A DNA stretch of 64,000 bases from Cytophagales bacterium (GTDB taxonomy: Bacteria > Bacteroidota > Bacteroidia > Cytophagales > Spirosomataceae), in assembly GCA_024742395.1 (NCBI GenBank), contig JANSYO010000005.1, positions 1 through 64,000 of the forward strand. Reading direction: 5' to 3'. Shown here piece after piece: positions 9,000 through 20,341 of this stretch (positions within the stretch are counted from its first letter, which is position 1; each line of letters begins with the position of its first letter). Both the position numbers and the translations under genes were made by a program. The notes under the pieces are model-generated. The model made no database searches, was not told the origin of the DNA, and saw only the letters and a program-made list of their open reading frames with translations.

Positions 9000-10859
9000 A
9001 TGAGCCTGAAAAACATACTCTTAGCCATATTCTGTTTTGCATTTAGCATTCATTCTAAAGCACAATTGTATGGTAAAGAGGATAGCCTTTTAACTGCATA
9101 TAAAAAAGGTAAAGCAGATACGAATCAGGTGAAAACAATTAATCATTTGGTGAATGTTTTTCTCTACAGTGAACCAGAAAAGGCAAAAGAATTTATTAAG
9201 GAAGGCTTGATACTCAGTAATAAACTTAATTATCAAAAAGGCCAGAACATGTTCCTTTACCAAAAAGGAGCCTATTACACAAATTTGCCAAATTATGACT
9301 CCGCGGTTATCGCATATAATCAAGCTCTTAAATATGCTAGATTAATCAAGGATCAACGAGCTGTGGTACGTGCTATGAATGGTAAAGCCGTGGTGAAAAT
9401 AGAATCGGGGCATTACGATGAAGCCATTCAGCTTTTAAATGAAACGATTCCATTTATTCATGAGACAGAAGATACCTTGACTCTGGCCGTTACTTACAGC
9501 CACCTGGCTAACTCATACAAAGCCAAAGGATACACTAAAGTAGCTTTGGAGTATATCCAAAGAAGCATTAAGGAACTGAAAACTTTAGATGCAGAGATGA
9601 GACTGGCAGATGCTTATTATTTAATGGGAGATCTGGAAGTAGACTTAAACCACTATGAAGATGCTTTTGCGAACTATGAAAAAGCGGCAGTAATTTACAG
9701 AAAACAAAAGGACTATTATTTCCTGACCGAACTTCTATACTCATTATCGTGGCTTTCTGTTAAGAAGGAAGACTGGATTAAGGCAGATAAAATGCTAGAT
9801 AGTACCCGAGTACATGCAAATTCTCACGGCTTGGATTATATCCTGGGAAAGGTAGCCAACCTCAATGCCCAGGTACAATTAGCCAAAGGCAATTATCAAG
9901 AAGCAGAAAGGTTTGTTAATCAAACACTTAAAGAAGCAAGACGACAGGGAGACAAGTTAGAAGAGGCCAATGCCTTAAGTTTAAAAGGAAAGCTTCTCAA
10001 TAAAATGGGAAGAGCCGCACAGGCCATCCCGCTACATAATGAAAGCCTAAAATATTTTGAGGAAAATAATGTACTCGGCGGACTGATATTCGTATACGAA
10101 AATCGCAGCGAAAGCTATAAGAATATGGGCAAGTACAACCTGGCACTTAATGACATAGAAGCCTATAAATTGTGGAGTGACAGCTCCGCAAACATCGCCA
10201 AAACCAAGCAGATAGAAGAACTCAGAATCATTTTCGATACGGAACAAAAAGAAGCTGAAATAGAAAACTTGGCTTTGGAGGTTGATAAATCAAATCTTCA
10301 AAAATCTCTTTTTGCAGGAGGCATGTTTTCAGCTATTTGTATCGCGGGTCTTCTATATTTTGGTTACAGACAAAGAAGCAAAAGAACAAAAGCGGAGTTT
10401 GAACAAAAAGAAGCATTAGTAAAGTCAGAACTGGCGTTTAAAAGGAAGGAATTGGTCACGCAAACTTTGCATTTAGTAAACAAGAATGCACTTATAGAAG
10501 ATCTAAAAAACGACCTTAAAGAAATAAGAAAAACCTCTGAAACACACACAAAGGAAATAGGAAAAATCATTAAAGACCTACAACAAGAAAATGCCTCAGA
10601 TGCCAACTGGGAAGTTTTTAAAAGTCATTTTGCTGCAGTACACAATGATTTTGATATAAAACTCAGAAGTAAAGCCCCTGATATTACAGATAATGAAATA
10701 AGACTTGCTGCTTTCATTAAGATGAAATTGAGTACCAAAGAAATAGCTGGCATGTTAAACGTTCAGCCTGAGAGCGTTACCAAATCGAAATACCGACTGA
10801 AAAAGAAATTTAACCTGGACGCAGACGAAGATTTTGATGTCTTTCTGGATCAAATTTGA
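9000..10859 (+). CDS. TPR membrane sensor with C-terminal LuxR-like HTH
   Basis: ATG 9000 starts a clear signal sequence (SLKNILLAIFCFAFSIHS); an upstream in-frame TTG at 8979 is less likely. TPR-like helical repeats fill about residues 30-400, a single membrane helix sits near residue 440 (LFAGGMFSAICIAGLLYFGY), then a coiled coil and a C-terminal winged/LuxR-like HTH (EIRLAAFIKMKLSTKEIAGM). This topology, with a periplasmic TPR sensor and a cytosolic HTH, is a Bacteroidota regulator type. Its C-terminal 140 residues closely match the protein at 13,323-14,714, so the two are paralogues with different sensor halves. Confidence 0.88.
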   Translation: MSLKNILLAIFCFAFSIHSKAQLYGKEDSLLTAYKKGKADTNQVKTINHLVNVFLYSEPEKAKEFIKEGLILSNKLNYQKGQNMFLYQKGAYYTNLPNYDSAVIAYNQALKYARLIKDQRAVVRAMNGKAVVKIESGHYDEAIQLLNETIPFIHETEDTLTLAVTYSHLANSYKAKGYTKVALEYIQRSIKELKTLDAEMRLADAYYLMGDLEVDLNHYEDAFANYEKAAVIYRKQKDYYFLTELLYSLSWLSVKKEDWIKADKMLDSTRVHANSHGLDYILGKVANLNAQVQLAKGNYQEAERFVNQTLKEARRQGDKLEEANALSLKGKLLNKMGRAAQAIPLHNESLKYFEENNVLGGLIFVYENRSESYKNMGKYNLALNDIEAYKLWSDSSANIAKTKQIEELRIIFDTEQKEAEIENLALEVDKSNLQKSLFAGGMFSAICIAGLLYFGYRQRSKRTKAEFEQKEALVKSELAFKRKELVTQTLHLVNKNALIEDLKNDLKEIRKTSETHTKEIGKIIKDLQQENASDANWEVFKSHFAAVHNDFDIKLRSKAPDITDNEIRLAAFIKMKLSTKEIAGMLNVQPESVTKSKYRLKKKFNLDADEDFDVFLDQI

Positions 10860-10890
10860 ATTACTCAAAGCCAACAGAACTTTGGGATAT

Positions 10891-10923
10891 AAAAAAGGTG
10901 ACCTAAATCAGGTCACCTTTTTT
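10891..10923. terminator. Bidirectional terminator between sensor gene and katG
   Basis: A 14-bp perfect stem (10891-10904 with 10910-10923) with a 5-nt loop has A6 on the left and T6 on the right. It therefore works as an intrinsic terminator for both convergent genes. Confidence 0.88.
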
Positions 10924-10944
10924 AAATTGTAAGATTTTAAACAA

Positions 10945-13197
<2,253 letters not shown>

Positions 13198-13322
13198 GGT
13201 TGAATTTATTAAAAGTTTTTATCGATATTTTATATAGTAATATAGATATTGTTTATATCATTTCGTATTCATCTCAGACTTAGATATTTAATCATTTCCT
13301 TTGAGTATAGCGATCAAAAAAA

Positions 13323-14714
13323 TTATATATCCCACAAGAAGCGGTCAAAGTCTACCTCTTTTCCCAAGGCCAGTTTCTTCTTTAATCTGAATTTTGATTT
13401 GCGAACACTTTCTGCCTGTACGTTGAGAATTTCGGCAATCTCTTTTGTAGTTAATTTCATCTTAATTAGTGCCGCTAATCGTATTTCCTGATCTGTCACT
13501 GATTCGTTAATCGACCTTATTTTCAGATCAAAATCATTATGAATTTCGTTAAACTGAGCTTTAAATACTTCCCAGCCAGCTTCAGAAGCATTTTCTCTTT
13601 GCAGTGTTCGTATTATTTTAGAAATCTCCTTAATACTTCTCTCACTACTTTTTTGGTAATCGTTCAAGTCTTCTTTCAGATCCTGTAACACAGCATTTTT
13701 ATTTACAAGATGTAGTGTTTGAGAAACCAATTGCTTGTTCTTAAGATTCAAATCTTCTTGTATCACCGCCTCCCTTCTTTCTGCCAAAATCTGATTTCTC
13801 TTTAATATCCATCGATAAACTAAATAGGATATTAATGCCAGTGAACTTAACAAGGCAAAAGTTTGCCACATAAACCTTGCTGAAAGATTTACAGCCTCTC
13901 CATTTTCATAGTTTTTCCTGGCTTGCATAAGCTCAGCCCACCAGCCAAAACCGGCTTTCCTCTGTAATAAATCAGGACCAGCAATCAAGAGCAATTCTGG
14001 CTCATTGTTTTCAAAATTCATAAACTGACAATCCTGACCTGTTTCTGCAAATGGTGACTGATTAAAATTCAATCCCAGAACAAGATCGTCTGAATTACCC
14101 ATAACCGAAATCATATCAGAGCGTACTTCTGCGGCATCCAAAGCTTTATCTCTAACTCTGAGTTCGTCTATTGCTCCGGTAAAAAAAACTTGTTGTTTTC
14201 TATTGGTGCCAATATAAACCTCGGGAGTTTCGCCTTTGGGGCCGTTTGTGTTATCTGTTACAAACCCGTCAATGGTACCATCAATATATAATGACATCAT
14301 TTTTTGATTATTGACCACTGCTACATGATGCCAATTCTTGTCGTTAAGTTTTCTTGAAGAGTATAGCGAAGGCTTATTTTGACCATCCGCTTTATAAACC
14401 ATAAGCTTGTTTTCATTGAGGTCTCCGGTTCCATTTATATACTGTAATGCAAAACGGACCTGCCCACTTTCCTTTGCAATTTCTTCAAAAATGGTAGAAT
14501 TGCTATTCCTTAAAGTATCATTAGAATTAAATGCAGCATGTGTTTTAATCCAAAATGACAAAGTAAATTTAGAGTCTTCTGAAAAGCTTTTAGAGAAGGG
14601 TTTATAGGTAATAAAGTCATCCTTCCCATCAAAAACGAGTGACATATTCTGTGCAACTACTGCACCTATGTCAGCAAATAATATGAGAAGAATAAAAGCA
14701 AAGGGCTTACACAT
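13323..14714 (-). CDS. LamG-domain membrane sensor with C-terminal LuxR-like HTH
   Basis: A signal peptide (about residues 1-21) is followed by a LamG/concanavalin-type jelly-roll domain (about residues 25-205; FTLSFWIKTHAAF and WHHVAVVNNQKMMSLYIDG are typical). A membrane helix lies near residue 287, then a coiled coil, then the same HTH module as the TPR sensor upstream (EIRLAALIKMKLTTKEIAE). LamG domains bind glycans or other ligands, so a periplasmic ligand may control the cytosolic HTH. It is transcribed in the same direction as katG and lies upstream of it; 152 bp separate them. Confidence 0.85.
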   Translation of the reverse strand: MCKPFAFILLILFADIGAVVAQNMSLVFDGKDDFITYKPFSKSFSEDSKFTLSFWIKTHAAFNSNDTLRNSNSTIFEEIAKESGQVRFALQYINGTGDLNENKLMVYKADGQNKPSLYSSRKLNDKNWHHVAVVNNQKMMSLYIDGTIDGFVTDNTNGPKGETPEVYIGTNRKQQVFFTGAIDELRVRDKALDAAEVRSDMISVMGNSDDLVLGLNFNQSPFAETGQDCQFMNFENNEPELLLIAGPDLLQRKAGFGWWAELMQARKNYENGEAVNLSARFMWQTFALLSSLALISYLVYRWILKRNQILAERREAVIQEDLNLKNKQLVSQTLHLVNKNAVLQDLKEDLNDYQKSSERSIKEISKIIRTLQRENASEAGWEVFKAQFNEIHNDFDLKIRSINESVTDQEIRLAALIKMKLTTKEIAEILNVQAESVRKSKFRLKKKLALGKEVDFDRFLWDI

Positions 14715-14782
14715 TAAGACTCCAGAATTTCATGGTATTGCAAAATACAAAAAAAAGTGAGCCTCGTAAACCCCAGGAATTC

Positions 14783-14866
14783 TTAGAATTTACCTCCTCG
14801 CTTTCTCCAAACAATGTAGAGAACAATTAAACCACCGATAAAAAATACCATATATGGACAAGGCAT
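14783..14866 (-). CDS. 27-residue single-pass membrane microprotein
   Basis: An ATG at 14866, 10 nt after the stop of the TIGR01777-family gene, opens a 27-codon frame ending at TAA 14783-14785. The product begins MPCPYMVFF, has one hydrophobic helix of about 14 residues (VFFIGGLIVLYIVW) and ends in the basic tail RKRGGKF, a positive-inside topology. Codon use is sensible and the frame fills an otherwise empty gap. Translation by coupling to the upstream gene is likely but not shown. No function is known. Confidence 0.55.
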   Translation of the reverse strand: MPCPYMVFFIGGLIVLYIVWRKRGGKF

Positions 14867-14876
14867 ACACTTTGTC

Positions 14877-15788
14877 TTATTTTGTTGTATAAATCTCTTT
14901 TAATGCGTCTTTAAGATCAGAATAAATAAATTGATACCCGGCTGCTTCCACCTTTACACTTGAAACCTTATTGCCTCCCAGGACCAACTGAGCTCTTTCC
15001 TGAAGGAGTGTTTTCAGCACCCATTTAGGAACATTTGGTGCCCAAATAGGCCTATGCAATACCTCGCCTAAATGTTTGACAATCTCTTTATTTTGAGCTG
15101 GGTTTGGTGAAACAGCATTGTAGGAATCTTTAAAGGACTCACTGACAGAAGCGGTATAAAATAACTGACATAAATCTTCTATATGAATCCAGGACATCCA
15201 TTGATGACCATCACCAATTGGCGAACCCACACCTAGTTTTACAGGTAGAGCCAGCTGCGGTAATGCTCCTCCGTTTTTATCAAGCACAATCCCAATCCTA
15301 AGTTTAACTTGTCTGGCATGGGTTTGCTCAGCAAATTCCTCTACAGCCCTTTCCCAAAGAACCACCACATTCGAAATATAATCCTGACCGCTTTCATGTA
15401 CCTCAGTTAAAAGCTTATCTCCTGTATCAAAACCGTAAATTCCAATGGCTGAAGCTGAGACTATCACTTTAGGCGGATTTCCAGTTTCATTGAATTTTTC
15501 TGCAAGAAATTTTAAGGGCTCTACTCTGGATTCAATGATCTCTTGCTTACGTTTTTTTGTCCACTTCTTATCTGCTATTCCGGCACCAGCCAAATGAATC
15601 AGGCAGTCTACTCCTACCAGGGCCTCCATTTCAATGGTTTCATTTTTCAAATCCCATTGAAAATATTTAACTCTGGAGTTTTTTCTTTTTGATCGACTTA
15701 GTATAGAAACAGTATGACCATTTTCTAACAAAATTTCTGTTAGTCTTTTTCCTACAAGGCCAGTACCACCGGTAATCAGATAGTTCAT
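14877..15788 (-). CDS. TIGR01777-family NAD(P)-binding epimerase-like protein
   Basis: An extended short-chain dehydrogenase/reductase fold of 303 residues. The N-terminal Rossmann motif ITGGTGLVGKRL binds the nucleotide, IHLAGAGIADKKW is diagnostic of the TIGR01777 (YfcH/SulA) group, and the C-terminal DUF1731-type tail (PIWAPNVPKWVLKTLL) is present. Members are cytosolic and mostly uncharacterised, and some plant relatives affect cell or plastid division. The usual SDR active-site YxxxK is not clear, so the reaction cannot be assigned. Confidence 0.9.
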   Translation of the reverse strand: MNYLITGGTGLVGKRLTEILLENGHTVSILSRSKRKNSRVKYFQWDLKNETIEMEALVGVDCLIHLAGAGIADKKWTKKRKQEIIESRVEPLKFLAEKFNETGNPPKVIVSASAIGIYGFDTGDKLLTEVHESGQDYISNVVVLWERAVEEFAEQTHARQVKLRIGIVLDKNGGALPQLALPVKLGVGSPIGDGHQWMSWIHIEDLCQLFYTASVSESFKDSYNAVSPNPAQNKEIVKHLGEVLHRPIWAPNVPKWVLKTLLQERAQLVLGGNKVSSVKVEAAGYQFIYSDLKDALKEIYTTK

Positions 15789-15937
15789 GTTGATATTTTT
15801 CTTATCTCAATAACTATTTCAGTCCCTGATAAATTCAATTCTTATCTCGATCGAATCATTTCCTTTAGAATCTCGTTATGTTTTCAAAGTTAGGATTGGT
15901 ACTTTTACAATCCTTTTGAGAAACAAAACAACAAGAG

Positions 15938-16288
15938 ATGCTTGTAAACATATTCAAATCTAAGATACATCGGGTTAAAGTTACACAGGCCGAGTTAAAT
16001 TATGTGGGTAGCGTAACTATTGATGAAGATCTATTAGAAGCAGCCAGTATCAAAGAAAATGAAAAGGTACAGATTGTGAATAACCACAATGGCGAAAGAC
16101 TAGAGACCTATGCAATAAAAGGGAAAAGAGGTTCAGGCATAATTTGTTTGAACGGAGCAGCAGCAAGAAAAGCACAACCTGGGGATATTGTTATCATAAT
16201 TTCTTACGCTTGGATGACTCCAGAAGAAGCTGAAAATCATAAACCTATTGTTGTTTTTCCAGACGAAAATAACAGAGTGGCTAAATAG
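15938..16288 (+). CDS. panD: Aspartate 1-decarboxylase
   Basis: Converts L-aspartate to beta-alanine for pantothenate synthesis. The proenzyme cleaves itself between Gly24 and Ser25, the YVGS site seen here at residues 22-25, and the new N-terminal Ser becomes the pyruvoyl cofactor. The conserved LNGAAAR motif and the length of 116 residues fit the family. It is a single gene followed by a hairpin. The coaX gene at 29,901 supplies a later step of the same coenzyme A route. Confidence 0.97.
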   Translation: MLVNIFKSKIHRVKVTQAELNYVGSVTIDEDLLEAASIKENEKVQIVNNHNGERLETYAIKGKRGSGIICLNGAAARKAQPGDIVIIISYAWMTPEEAENHKPIVVFPDENNRVAK

Positions 16289-16306
16289 GCTCTCTAAACC
16301 ATAAAG

Positions 16307-16349
16307 AAAGGTCAAATTGATGTACATTTGTGCACATTTTGACCTTTTT
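16307..16349 (+). terminator. Hairpin with T tract after panD
   Basis: A 10-bp stem AAAGGTCAAA/TTTGACCTTT (16307-16316 with 16338-16347) has a 21-nt loop that itself contains the self-complementary TGTGCACA, followed by T residues. The next gene starts only 11 bp later, so this may be a terminator that allows partial read-through. Confidence 0.65.
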
Positions 16350-16359
16350 CATTTTCTAG

Positions 16360-17352
16360 ATGAACATTAAAAATTTACTCAAATTCGGAGTTTCCTTAGG
16401 CCTGGCCACCTTGCTTTTATGGTACGTTTTAAAAGGTATTGATTTAAATATCCTTTGGGAAAATGTAAAAAACGCCAATTACTTCTGGGTGGTAATAGCG
16501 GGTTTAATGGCCCTGGTAGCCCACTGGAGCAGAGCATATAGATGGAAACTTATGCTGCAGCCAATGGGTTATGACCCTTCGGCTTTCAGAAGTACAATCG
16601 CTGTGCTTATTGGCTATGTAACCAATCTTGTTTTACCAAGAGCTGGAGAATTTGCCCGATCTGCCAGTTTACAGGATTTGGAAAAAGTACCCTTTGAAAA
16701 ATCTTTCGGAGCCGTAGTAGCAGAGAGGCTCATTGATGTATTTGTTTTGCTCTTTTTAATTGTACTTAACTTAAGTCTTGAATTCACTCGCTTAAAAGAC
16801 TTCTTTTTTGACCTGATTGGCGATAAGGTTTCGAATCCAAGTCTGTTAATTGGAGGTTTGGTGGGCGTAACCATTGTATTTGGTTTGTTTTTTCTTTGGG
16901 TACGAAAAAACGACCAAAAACTACAAAGGTTTGGCTTCTATGCCAAAATAAAGAAACTCGTAACGGGCTTATGGGAAGGTTTTACAAGCGTAAGAAACCT
17001 GAAAAATCCAAAAGCTTTTATAGCTCATACGCTGATCATTTGGACCATGTATTATCTTATGACCTGGTTCTTATGTTTTTCAATGCCACAAACCGCCGAA
17101 CTGGGTCCTTTGGCTGGCTTAACTATGCTTGTAATGGGTACCATTGGCATGGCGGCTCCTACCGTAGGCGGTATTGGAAGTTATCATTTCTTAGTAGGTA
17201 AAATAGTTGCATTATACGGCCTGAATGCCCAGGATGGGATAACACTCGCTACTTTTATGCATACCATGCAAGGAATTATTTTCGTCATTATTTTTGGATT
17301 AACTGCTTTGGCTATTTCTTTTTTTATCAGAAACAAAGACCAATTGTCATGA
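16360..17352 (+). CDS. UPF0104/YbhN-like membrane protein (LPG synthase TM family)
   Basis: This 330-residue integral membrane protein has about seven hydrophobic helices and family blocks such as HWSRAYRWKLML, VLPRAGEFARS and AAPTVGGIGSYHF. These match the transmembrane domain shared with lysylphosphatidylglycerol synthase (MprF) flippases. The catalytic aminoacyl-transfer domain is absent, so a flippase-like or unknown lipid role is more likely than aminoacylation. It lies directly after the panD hairpin. Confidence 0.87.
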   Translation: MNIKNLLKFGVSLGLATLLLWYVLKGIDLNILWENVKNANYFWVVIAGLMALVAHWSRAYRWKLMLQPMGYDPSAFRSTIAVLIGYVTNLVLPRAGEFARSASLQDLEKVPFEKSFGAVVAERLIDVFVLLFLIVLNLSLEFTRLKDFFFDLIGDKVSNPSLLIGGLVGVTIVFGLFFLWVRKNDQKLQRFGFYAKIKKLVTGLWEGFTSVRNLKNPKAFIAHTLIIWTMYYLMTWFLCFSMPQTAELGPLAGLTMLVMGTIGMAAPTVGGIGSYHFLVGKIVALYGLNAQDGITLATFMHTMQGIIFVIIFGLTALAISFFIRNKDQLS

Positions 17353-17483
17353 TTTTAGACCGCCAGATGACTTTTTGACCTTAATTTGAATTTGGAGTCA
17401 ATTTTGATCGTTTATATCTTAGTTACTTAAGACTATAAACTAAGTCTAAAGAAAAGAATTAACATTTAAAATATATAGAACAA

Positions 17484-18191
17484 ATGAACGGCATTATCTT
17501 ATTAAGTATAGTTTTTATGGGAATCAGCTGGCTGGTTTCTAACAGGCTAAAAGGTAAGTTTAAGAAATACTCAAAGGTAGGATTACATAATGGTTTGAGT
17601 GGGGCAGAAATAGCAGAAAAAATGCTTCATGACAATGGCATATATGATGTCAAAATCACACACGTAGAAGGACAATTAACTGACCACTACAATCCTCAAA
17701 ACAAAACAGTAAACCTGAGTACAGATGTTTATCATGGAAGAAGTGTGGCCGCTGCGGGTGTAGCAGCTCACGAGGTTGGTCACGCAGTTCAACATGCCAC
17801 AGCTTATGCAGCCTTAAGAATGCGATCTGCCATGGTACCAGCTGTGAGCTTCGCCTCAAGAATGATGGGAATGTTAAACATGTTCCTTTTTATGGGTGGA
17901 TTCTACATGATTACACAAGGCTCTGCCATGGGTAACATGCTATTGATTGCTCTAATTGGAATTAATGGAGCCTTAGCTGCTTTTTCATTAATAACACTTC
18001 CTGTAGAATTTGATGCCAGCAAAAGAGCATTAAACTGGATGGAGCGAAGAAATGTAGTAAGTCAAAATGAGCATGGCATGGCAAAAGATGCACTAAAATG
18101 GGCTGCTCTAACCTACGTCGTTGGAGCATTGGCTGCCGTGGCAAACCTTGCATACTACCTAATGATTTTCTTAGGTAGAGGAGATGACTAA
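17484..18191 (+). CDS. Membrane zinc metallopeptidase, YugP-like
   Basis: A 235-residue protein with an N-terminal membrane anchor, the zinc motif HEVGHAVQH at residues 96-104, and further membrane helices around residues 125-165 and 205-230. The DVYHGRSVAAAGVAAHEVGH block is typical of the YugP-type (DUF2268-unrelated) neutral zinc peptidases. Physiological substrates are unknown. A terminator follows the stop codon. Confidence 0.88.
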   Translation: MNGIILLSIVFMGISWLVSNRLKGKFKKYSKVGLHNGLSGAEIAEKMLHDNGIYDVKITHVEGQLTDHYNPQNKTVNLSTDVYHGRSVAAAGVAAHEVGHAVQHATAYAALRMRSAMVPAVSFASRMMGMLNMFLFMGGFYMITQGSAMGNMLLIALIGINGALAAFSLITLPVEFDASKRALNWMERRNVVSQNEHGMAKDALKWAALTYVVGALAAVANLAYYLMIFLGRGDD

Positions 18192-18210
18192 GTGATTTAA
18201 AAATGGCAAT

Positions 18211-18244
18211 AAAAGGCAACTATTCTCGAGTTGCCTTTTTTTTT
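18211..18244. terminator. Intrinsic terminator after YugP-like gene
   Basis: A 10-bp stem AAAAGGCAAC/GTTGCCTTTT (18211-18220 with 18230-18239) with a 9-nt loop is followed by a run of T to 18244. It overlaps the stop codon of the convergent CvpA gene and is probably shared by both. Confidence 0.85.
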
Positions 18245-18791
18245 ATGGCTTCGCCTCAATTGCGGCATCTTTCATCTCTTTGAATTTATCAAAAATTTCA
18301 CCAGCTGATGGAAGAATTCCTCTAAGTTTAGAGATAAGATTAGGAGCAAAATTTTCTAAAAATGGATAAATTTCTGATTCCAGTATATATTTCTCGGGGA
18401 TACCAATACCTACCGCTGAGCCAATCCAAATTAATACAGAAAGCCCAAAAAACCACAGAAGTGCACCAAGAGCAGCTCCGGCAATACCATCCATTACTCC
18501 AAGAAAAGTGAGTCGCAAAGCCTTCCTAAATGCCCAGCCCAGCTTATTGACAAAGAATATAGTTGGGAAGAATATTAGAAGAAAAGAAAGATAAGGCATG
18601 AGAGTTCCGGACGCATTGATCCCCGTAAATTCACCAATTAAATCCATCCCTATTCCTAAAAATCGAAACCCGAAAATGATGGCCAGGACAAAAGCCAAAA
18701 GGCCGATTACCTCAACAAGTAAGCCTCTTTTATAGCCGGTGAAAGCTCCCATTACAATAGGAATGAGTAATAATATATCAATTGAAGCCAC
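18243..18791 (-). CDS. CvpA family membrane protein
   Basis: Four hydrophobic helices and the opening block DILLLIPIVMGAFTGYKRGL identify the CvpA family, whose E. coli member affects colicin V production and envelope homeostasis. The C-terminus is a charged cytosolic tail. GTG 18791 is the start because no ATG fits the conserved N-terminus. The GatB/YqeY gene lies upstream on the same strand, with 76 bp between them. Confidence 0.87.
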   Translation of the reverse strand: MASIDILLLIPIVMGAFTGYKRGLLVEVIGLLAFVLAIIFGFRFLGIGMDLIGEFTGINASGTLMPYLSFLLIFFPTIFFVNKLGWAFRKALRLTFLGVMDGIAGAALGALLWFFGLSVLIWIGSAVGIGIPEKYILESEIYPFLENFAPNLISKLRGILPSAGEIFDKFKEMKDAAIEAKP

Positions 18792-18867
18792 GTAAAATCG
18801 GTTTATTTAAAAACAAAATCCCTATTAGTTAAGGTGCTAAATAGGGATTTCTTAAAGATTAACGGAT

Positions 18868-19320
18868 TTATCCCGCAAGTAATGCCTTTACCATAGTAGA
18901 AATAGAACGACCATCAGCCCTACCGGCAATGGCTTTTGTAGCAGCACCCATCACTTTACCCATATCACCCGGGCCACTGGCACCTACCTGAGCAATTACC
19001 TTGCTTATGGCTTCCTTTAGTTCATCTTCAGTCATGGCTTTAGGAAGATAAGCCTCAATAACTGCAATTTCGGCTTCTTCTTTCTCTAAAAGATCTTCAC
19101 GACCTTGCTGCTTATAAATATCTGCTGAGTCTTTTCTCTGCTTCACTGCTTTTTGCAGGATTTTCAATTCTTCTGCTTCAGATAACTCTCCAGATCCACC
19201 AGATTTAGTTTCTTCAAGCAAAATTACTTTTTTGATATCTCTTAAAGCTAAAAGCTTTACCTTATCTTTTGCCAGCATGGCAGCCTTAATATCTGCGTCA
19301 ATAGTCGTTTTTAAAGACAT
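18868..19320 (-). CDS. GatB/YqeY domain protein
   Basis: A 150-residue free-standing YqeY-like helical domain, homologous to the C-terminal tRNA-binding part of GatB. It shows LKTTIDADIKAAMLAKDKVK at the N-terminus and the conserved GPGDMGKVMGAATK near the C-terminus. The ATG at 19320 matches the family start, and an in-frame TTG at 19344 would add a non-conserved extension. A role in tRNA or amidotransferase biology is suspected for the family but not established. Confidence 0.92.
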   Translation of the reverse strand: MSLKTTIDADIKAAMLAKDKVKLLALRDIKKVILLEETKSGGSGELSEAEELKILQKAVKQRKDSADIYKQQGREDLLEKEEAEIAVIEAYLPKAMTEDELKEAISKVIAQVGASGPGDMGKVMGAATKAIAGRADGRSISTMVKALLAG

Positions 19321-19382
19321 AATTTTTGTTTGAAATAAAGACAAAATGAGGTAAAACCACCTCTCAATGCCTAACAGAATGT

Positions 19383-19390
19383 TAACTTTG
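19383..19390 (+). promoter_or_regulatory. Candidate -7 element of pdxJ promoter
   Basis: TAACTTTG matches TAnnTTTG and lies 20 bp before the pdxJ ATG, the same distance as the katG element from its gene. No well-spaced TTG is seen upstream. Confidence 0.4.
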
Positions 19391-19410
19391 TAAAAAATAG
19401 AAAGACAAAA

Positions 19411-20127
19411 ATGACGAAATTATCTGTCAATATCAATAAAATAGCCACCCTCAGAAACTCACGAGGAGGTGATGTACCTAACCTTGTAAGCGTAGCTATT
19501 GATTGCGAACGATTTGGTGCTCAAGGTATCACCATTCATCCAAGACCAGATGAACGTCATATAAAATACCAGGATGTTTATGAATTGAAAGAAATCGTAA
19601 GTACTGATTATAATATAGAAGGTAATCCTACAGAAGGAAGATTTATAGAAGTAGTTATGGATACCTGCCCTACTCAGGTAACATTAGTACCGGATAAATT
19701 GGGGGCAATCACTTCCAATGCCGGCTGGGATACCATTACAAATAAAGCACTCCTAAAAGATCTTATTCAGTCTTTCCAAAATGCCGGAATCAGAGTTTCC
19801 ATTTTTGTAGATCCTGACATTAAAATGGTAGAGGGTGCTGCAGAAACAGGTACAGATAGGATTGAGTTATATACAGAGAGTTTCGCTCAACAATTTCCAC
19901 GTAATCGCGAAGCAGCTATTGCCCCATTTGTAAAAGCGGCCGAAAGAGCAAATGAACTTGGCCTTGGTTTGAACGCAGGACATGATCTCAGCCTGGAAAA
20001 CCTTTCCTATTTTCATCAAAACATCCCTGGATTACTTGAAGTCTCCATTGGTCATGCTCTAATTTCAGATGCCCTTTATTTAGGTCTGGAAAACACAATT
20101 CAGCAGTATCTCAGACAGCTTCAATAA
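19411..20127 (+). CDS. pdxJ: Pyridoxine 5'-phosphate synthase
   Basis: Condenses 1-deoxyxylulose 5-phosphate with 3-amino-1-hydroxyacetone phosphate, the final ring-forming step of DXP-dependent vitamin B6 synthesis. The 238 residues form one TIM barrel. Visible family motifs are [14 protein letters not shown], the substrate-loop [15 protein letters not shown] and [13 protein letters not shown]. It stands alone with its own candidate promoter. The 214 bp after it hold no gene that I can support. Confidence 0.97.
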   Translation: MTKLSVNINKIATLRNSRGGDVPNLVSVAIDCERFGAQGITIHPRPDERHIKYQDVYELKEIVSTDYNIEGNPTEGRFIEVVMDTCPTQVTLVPDKLGAITSNAGWDTITNKALLKDLIQSFQNAGIRVSIFVDPDIKMVEGAAETGTDRIELYTESFAQQFPRNREAAIAPFVKAAERANELGLGLNAGHDLSLENLSYFHQNIPGLLEVSIGHALISDALYLGLENTIQQYLRQLQ

Positions 20128-20274
20128 TTTTTTGAAATAGTTGAATTAATAAATAATTCTCTCTTTCATATATTTCAATTTATTCTGAAACTATCGATTA
20201 TTCTATATGTTCAATATTATTAAATACCAAGGAGTGCACGGTATATTCAAACATCAAAAGAATCAGTGTATTCA

Positions 20275-20295
20275 CTTTTAGGTGAAACCTAAAAG
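20275..20295. repeat. 9-bp perfect inverted repeat
   Basis: CTTTTAGGT and ACCTAAAAG flank a 3-nt GAA spacer in the gap between pdxJ and the convergent helicase gene. It could fold into a hairpin but lacks a T tract on either side, so it is not a standard terminator. Confidence 0.45.
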
Positions 20296-20341
20296 GGCTC
20301 TGTAGCTTGAATAAGTCCCCGGCAATCTGGTTATTTGACCT

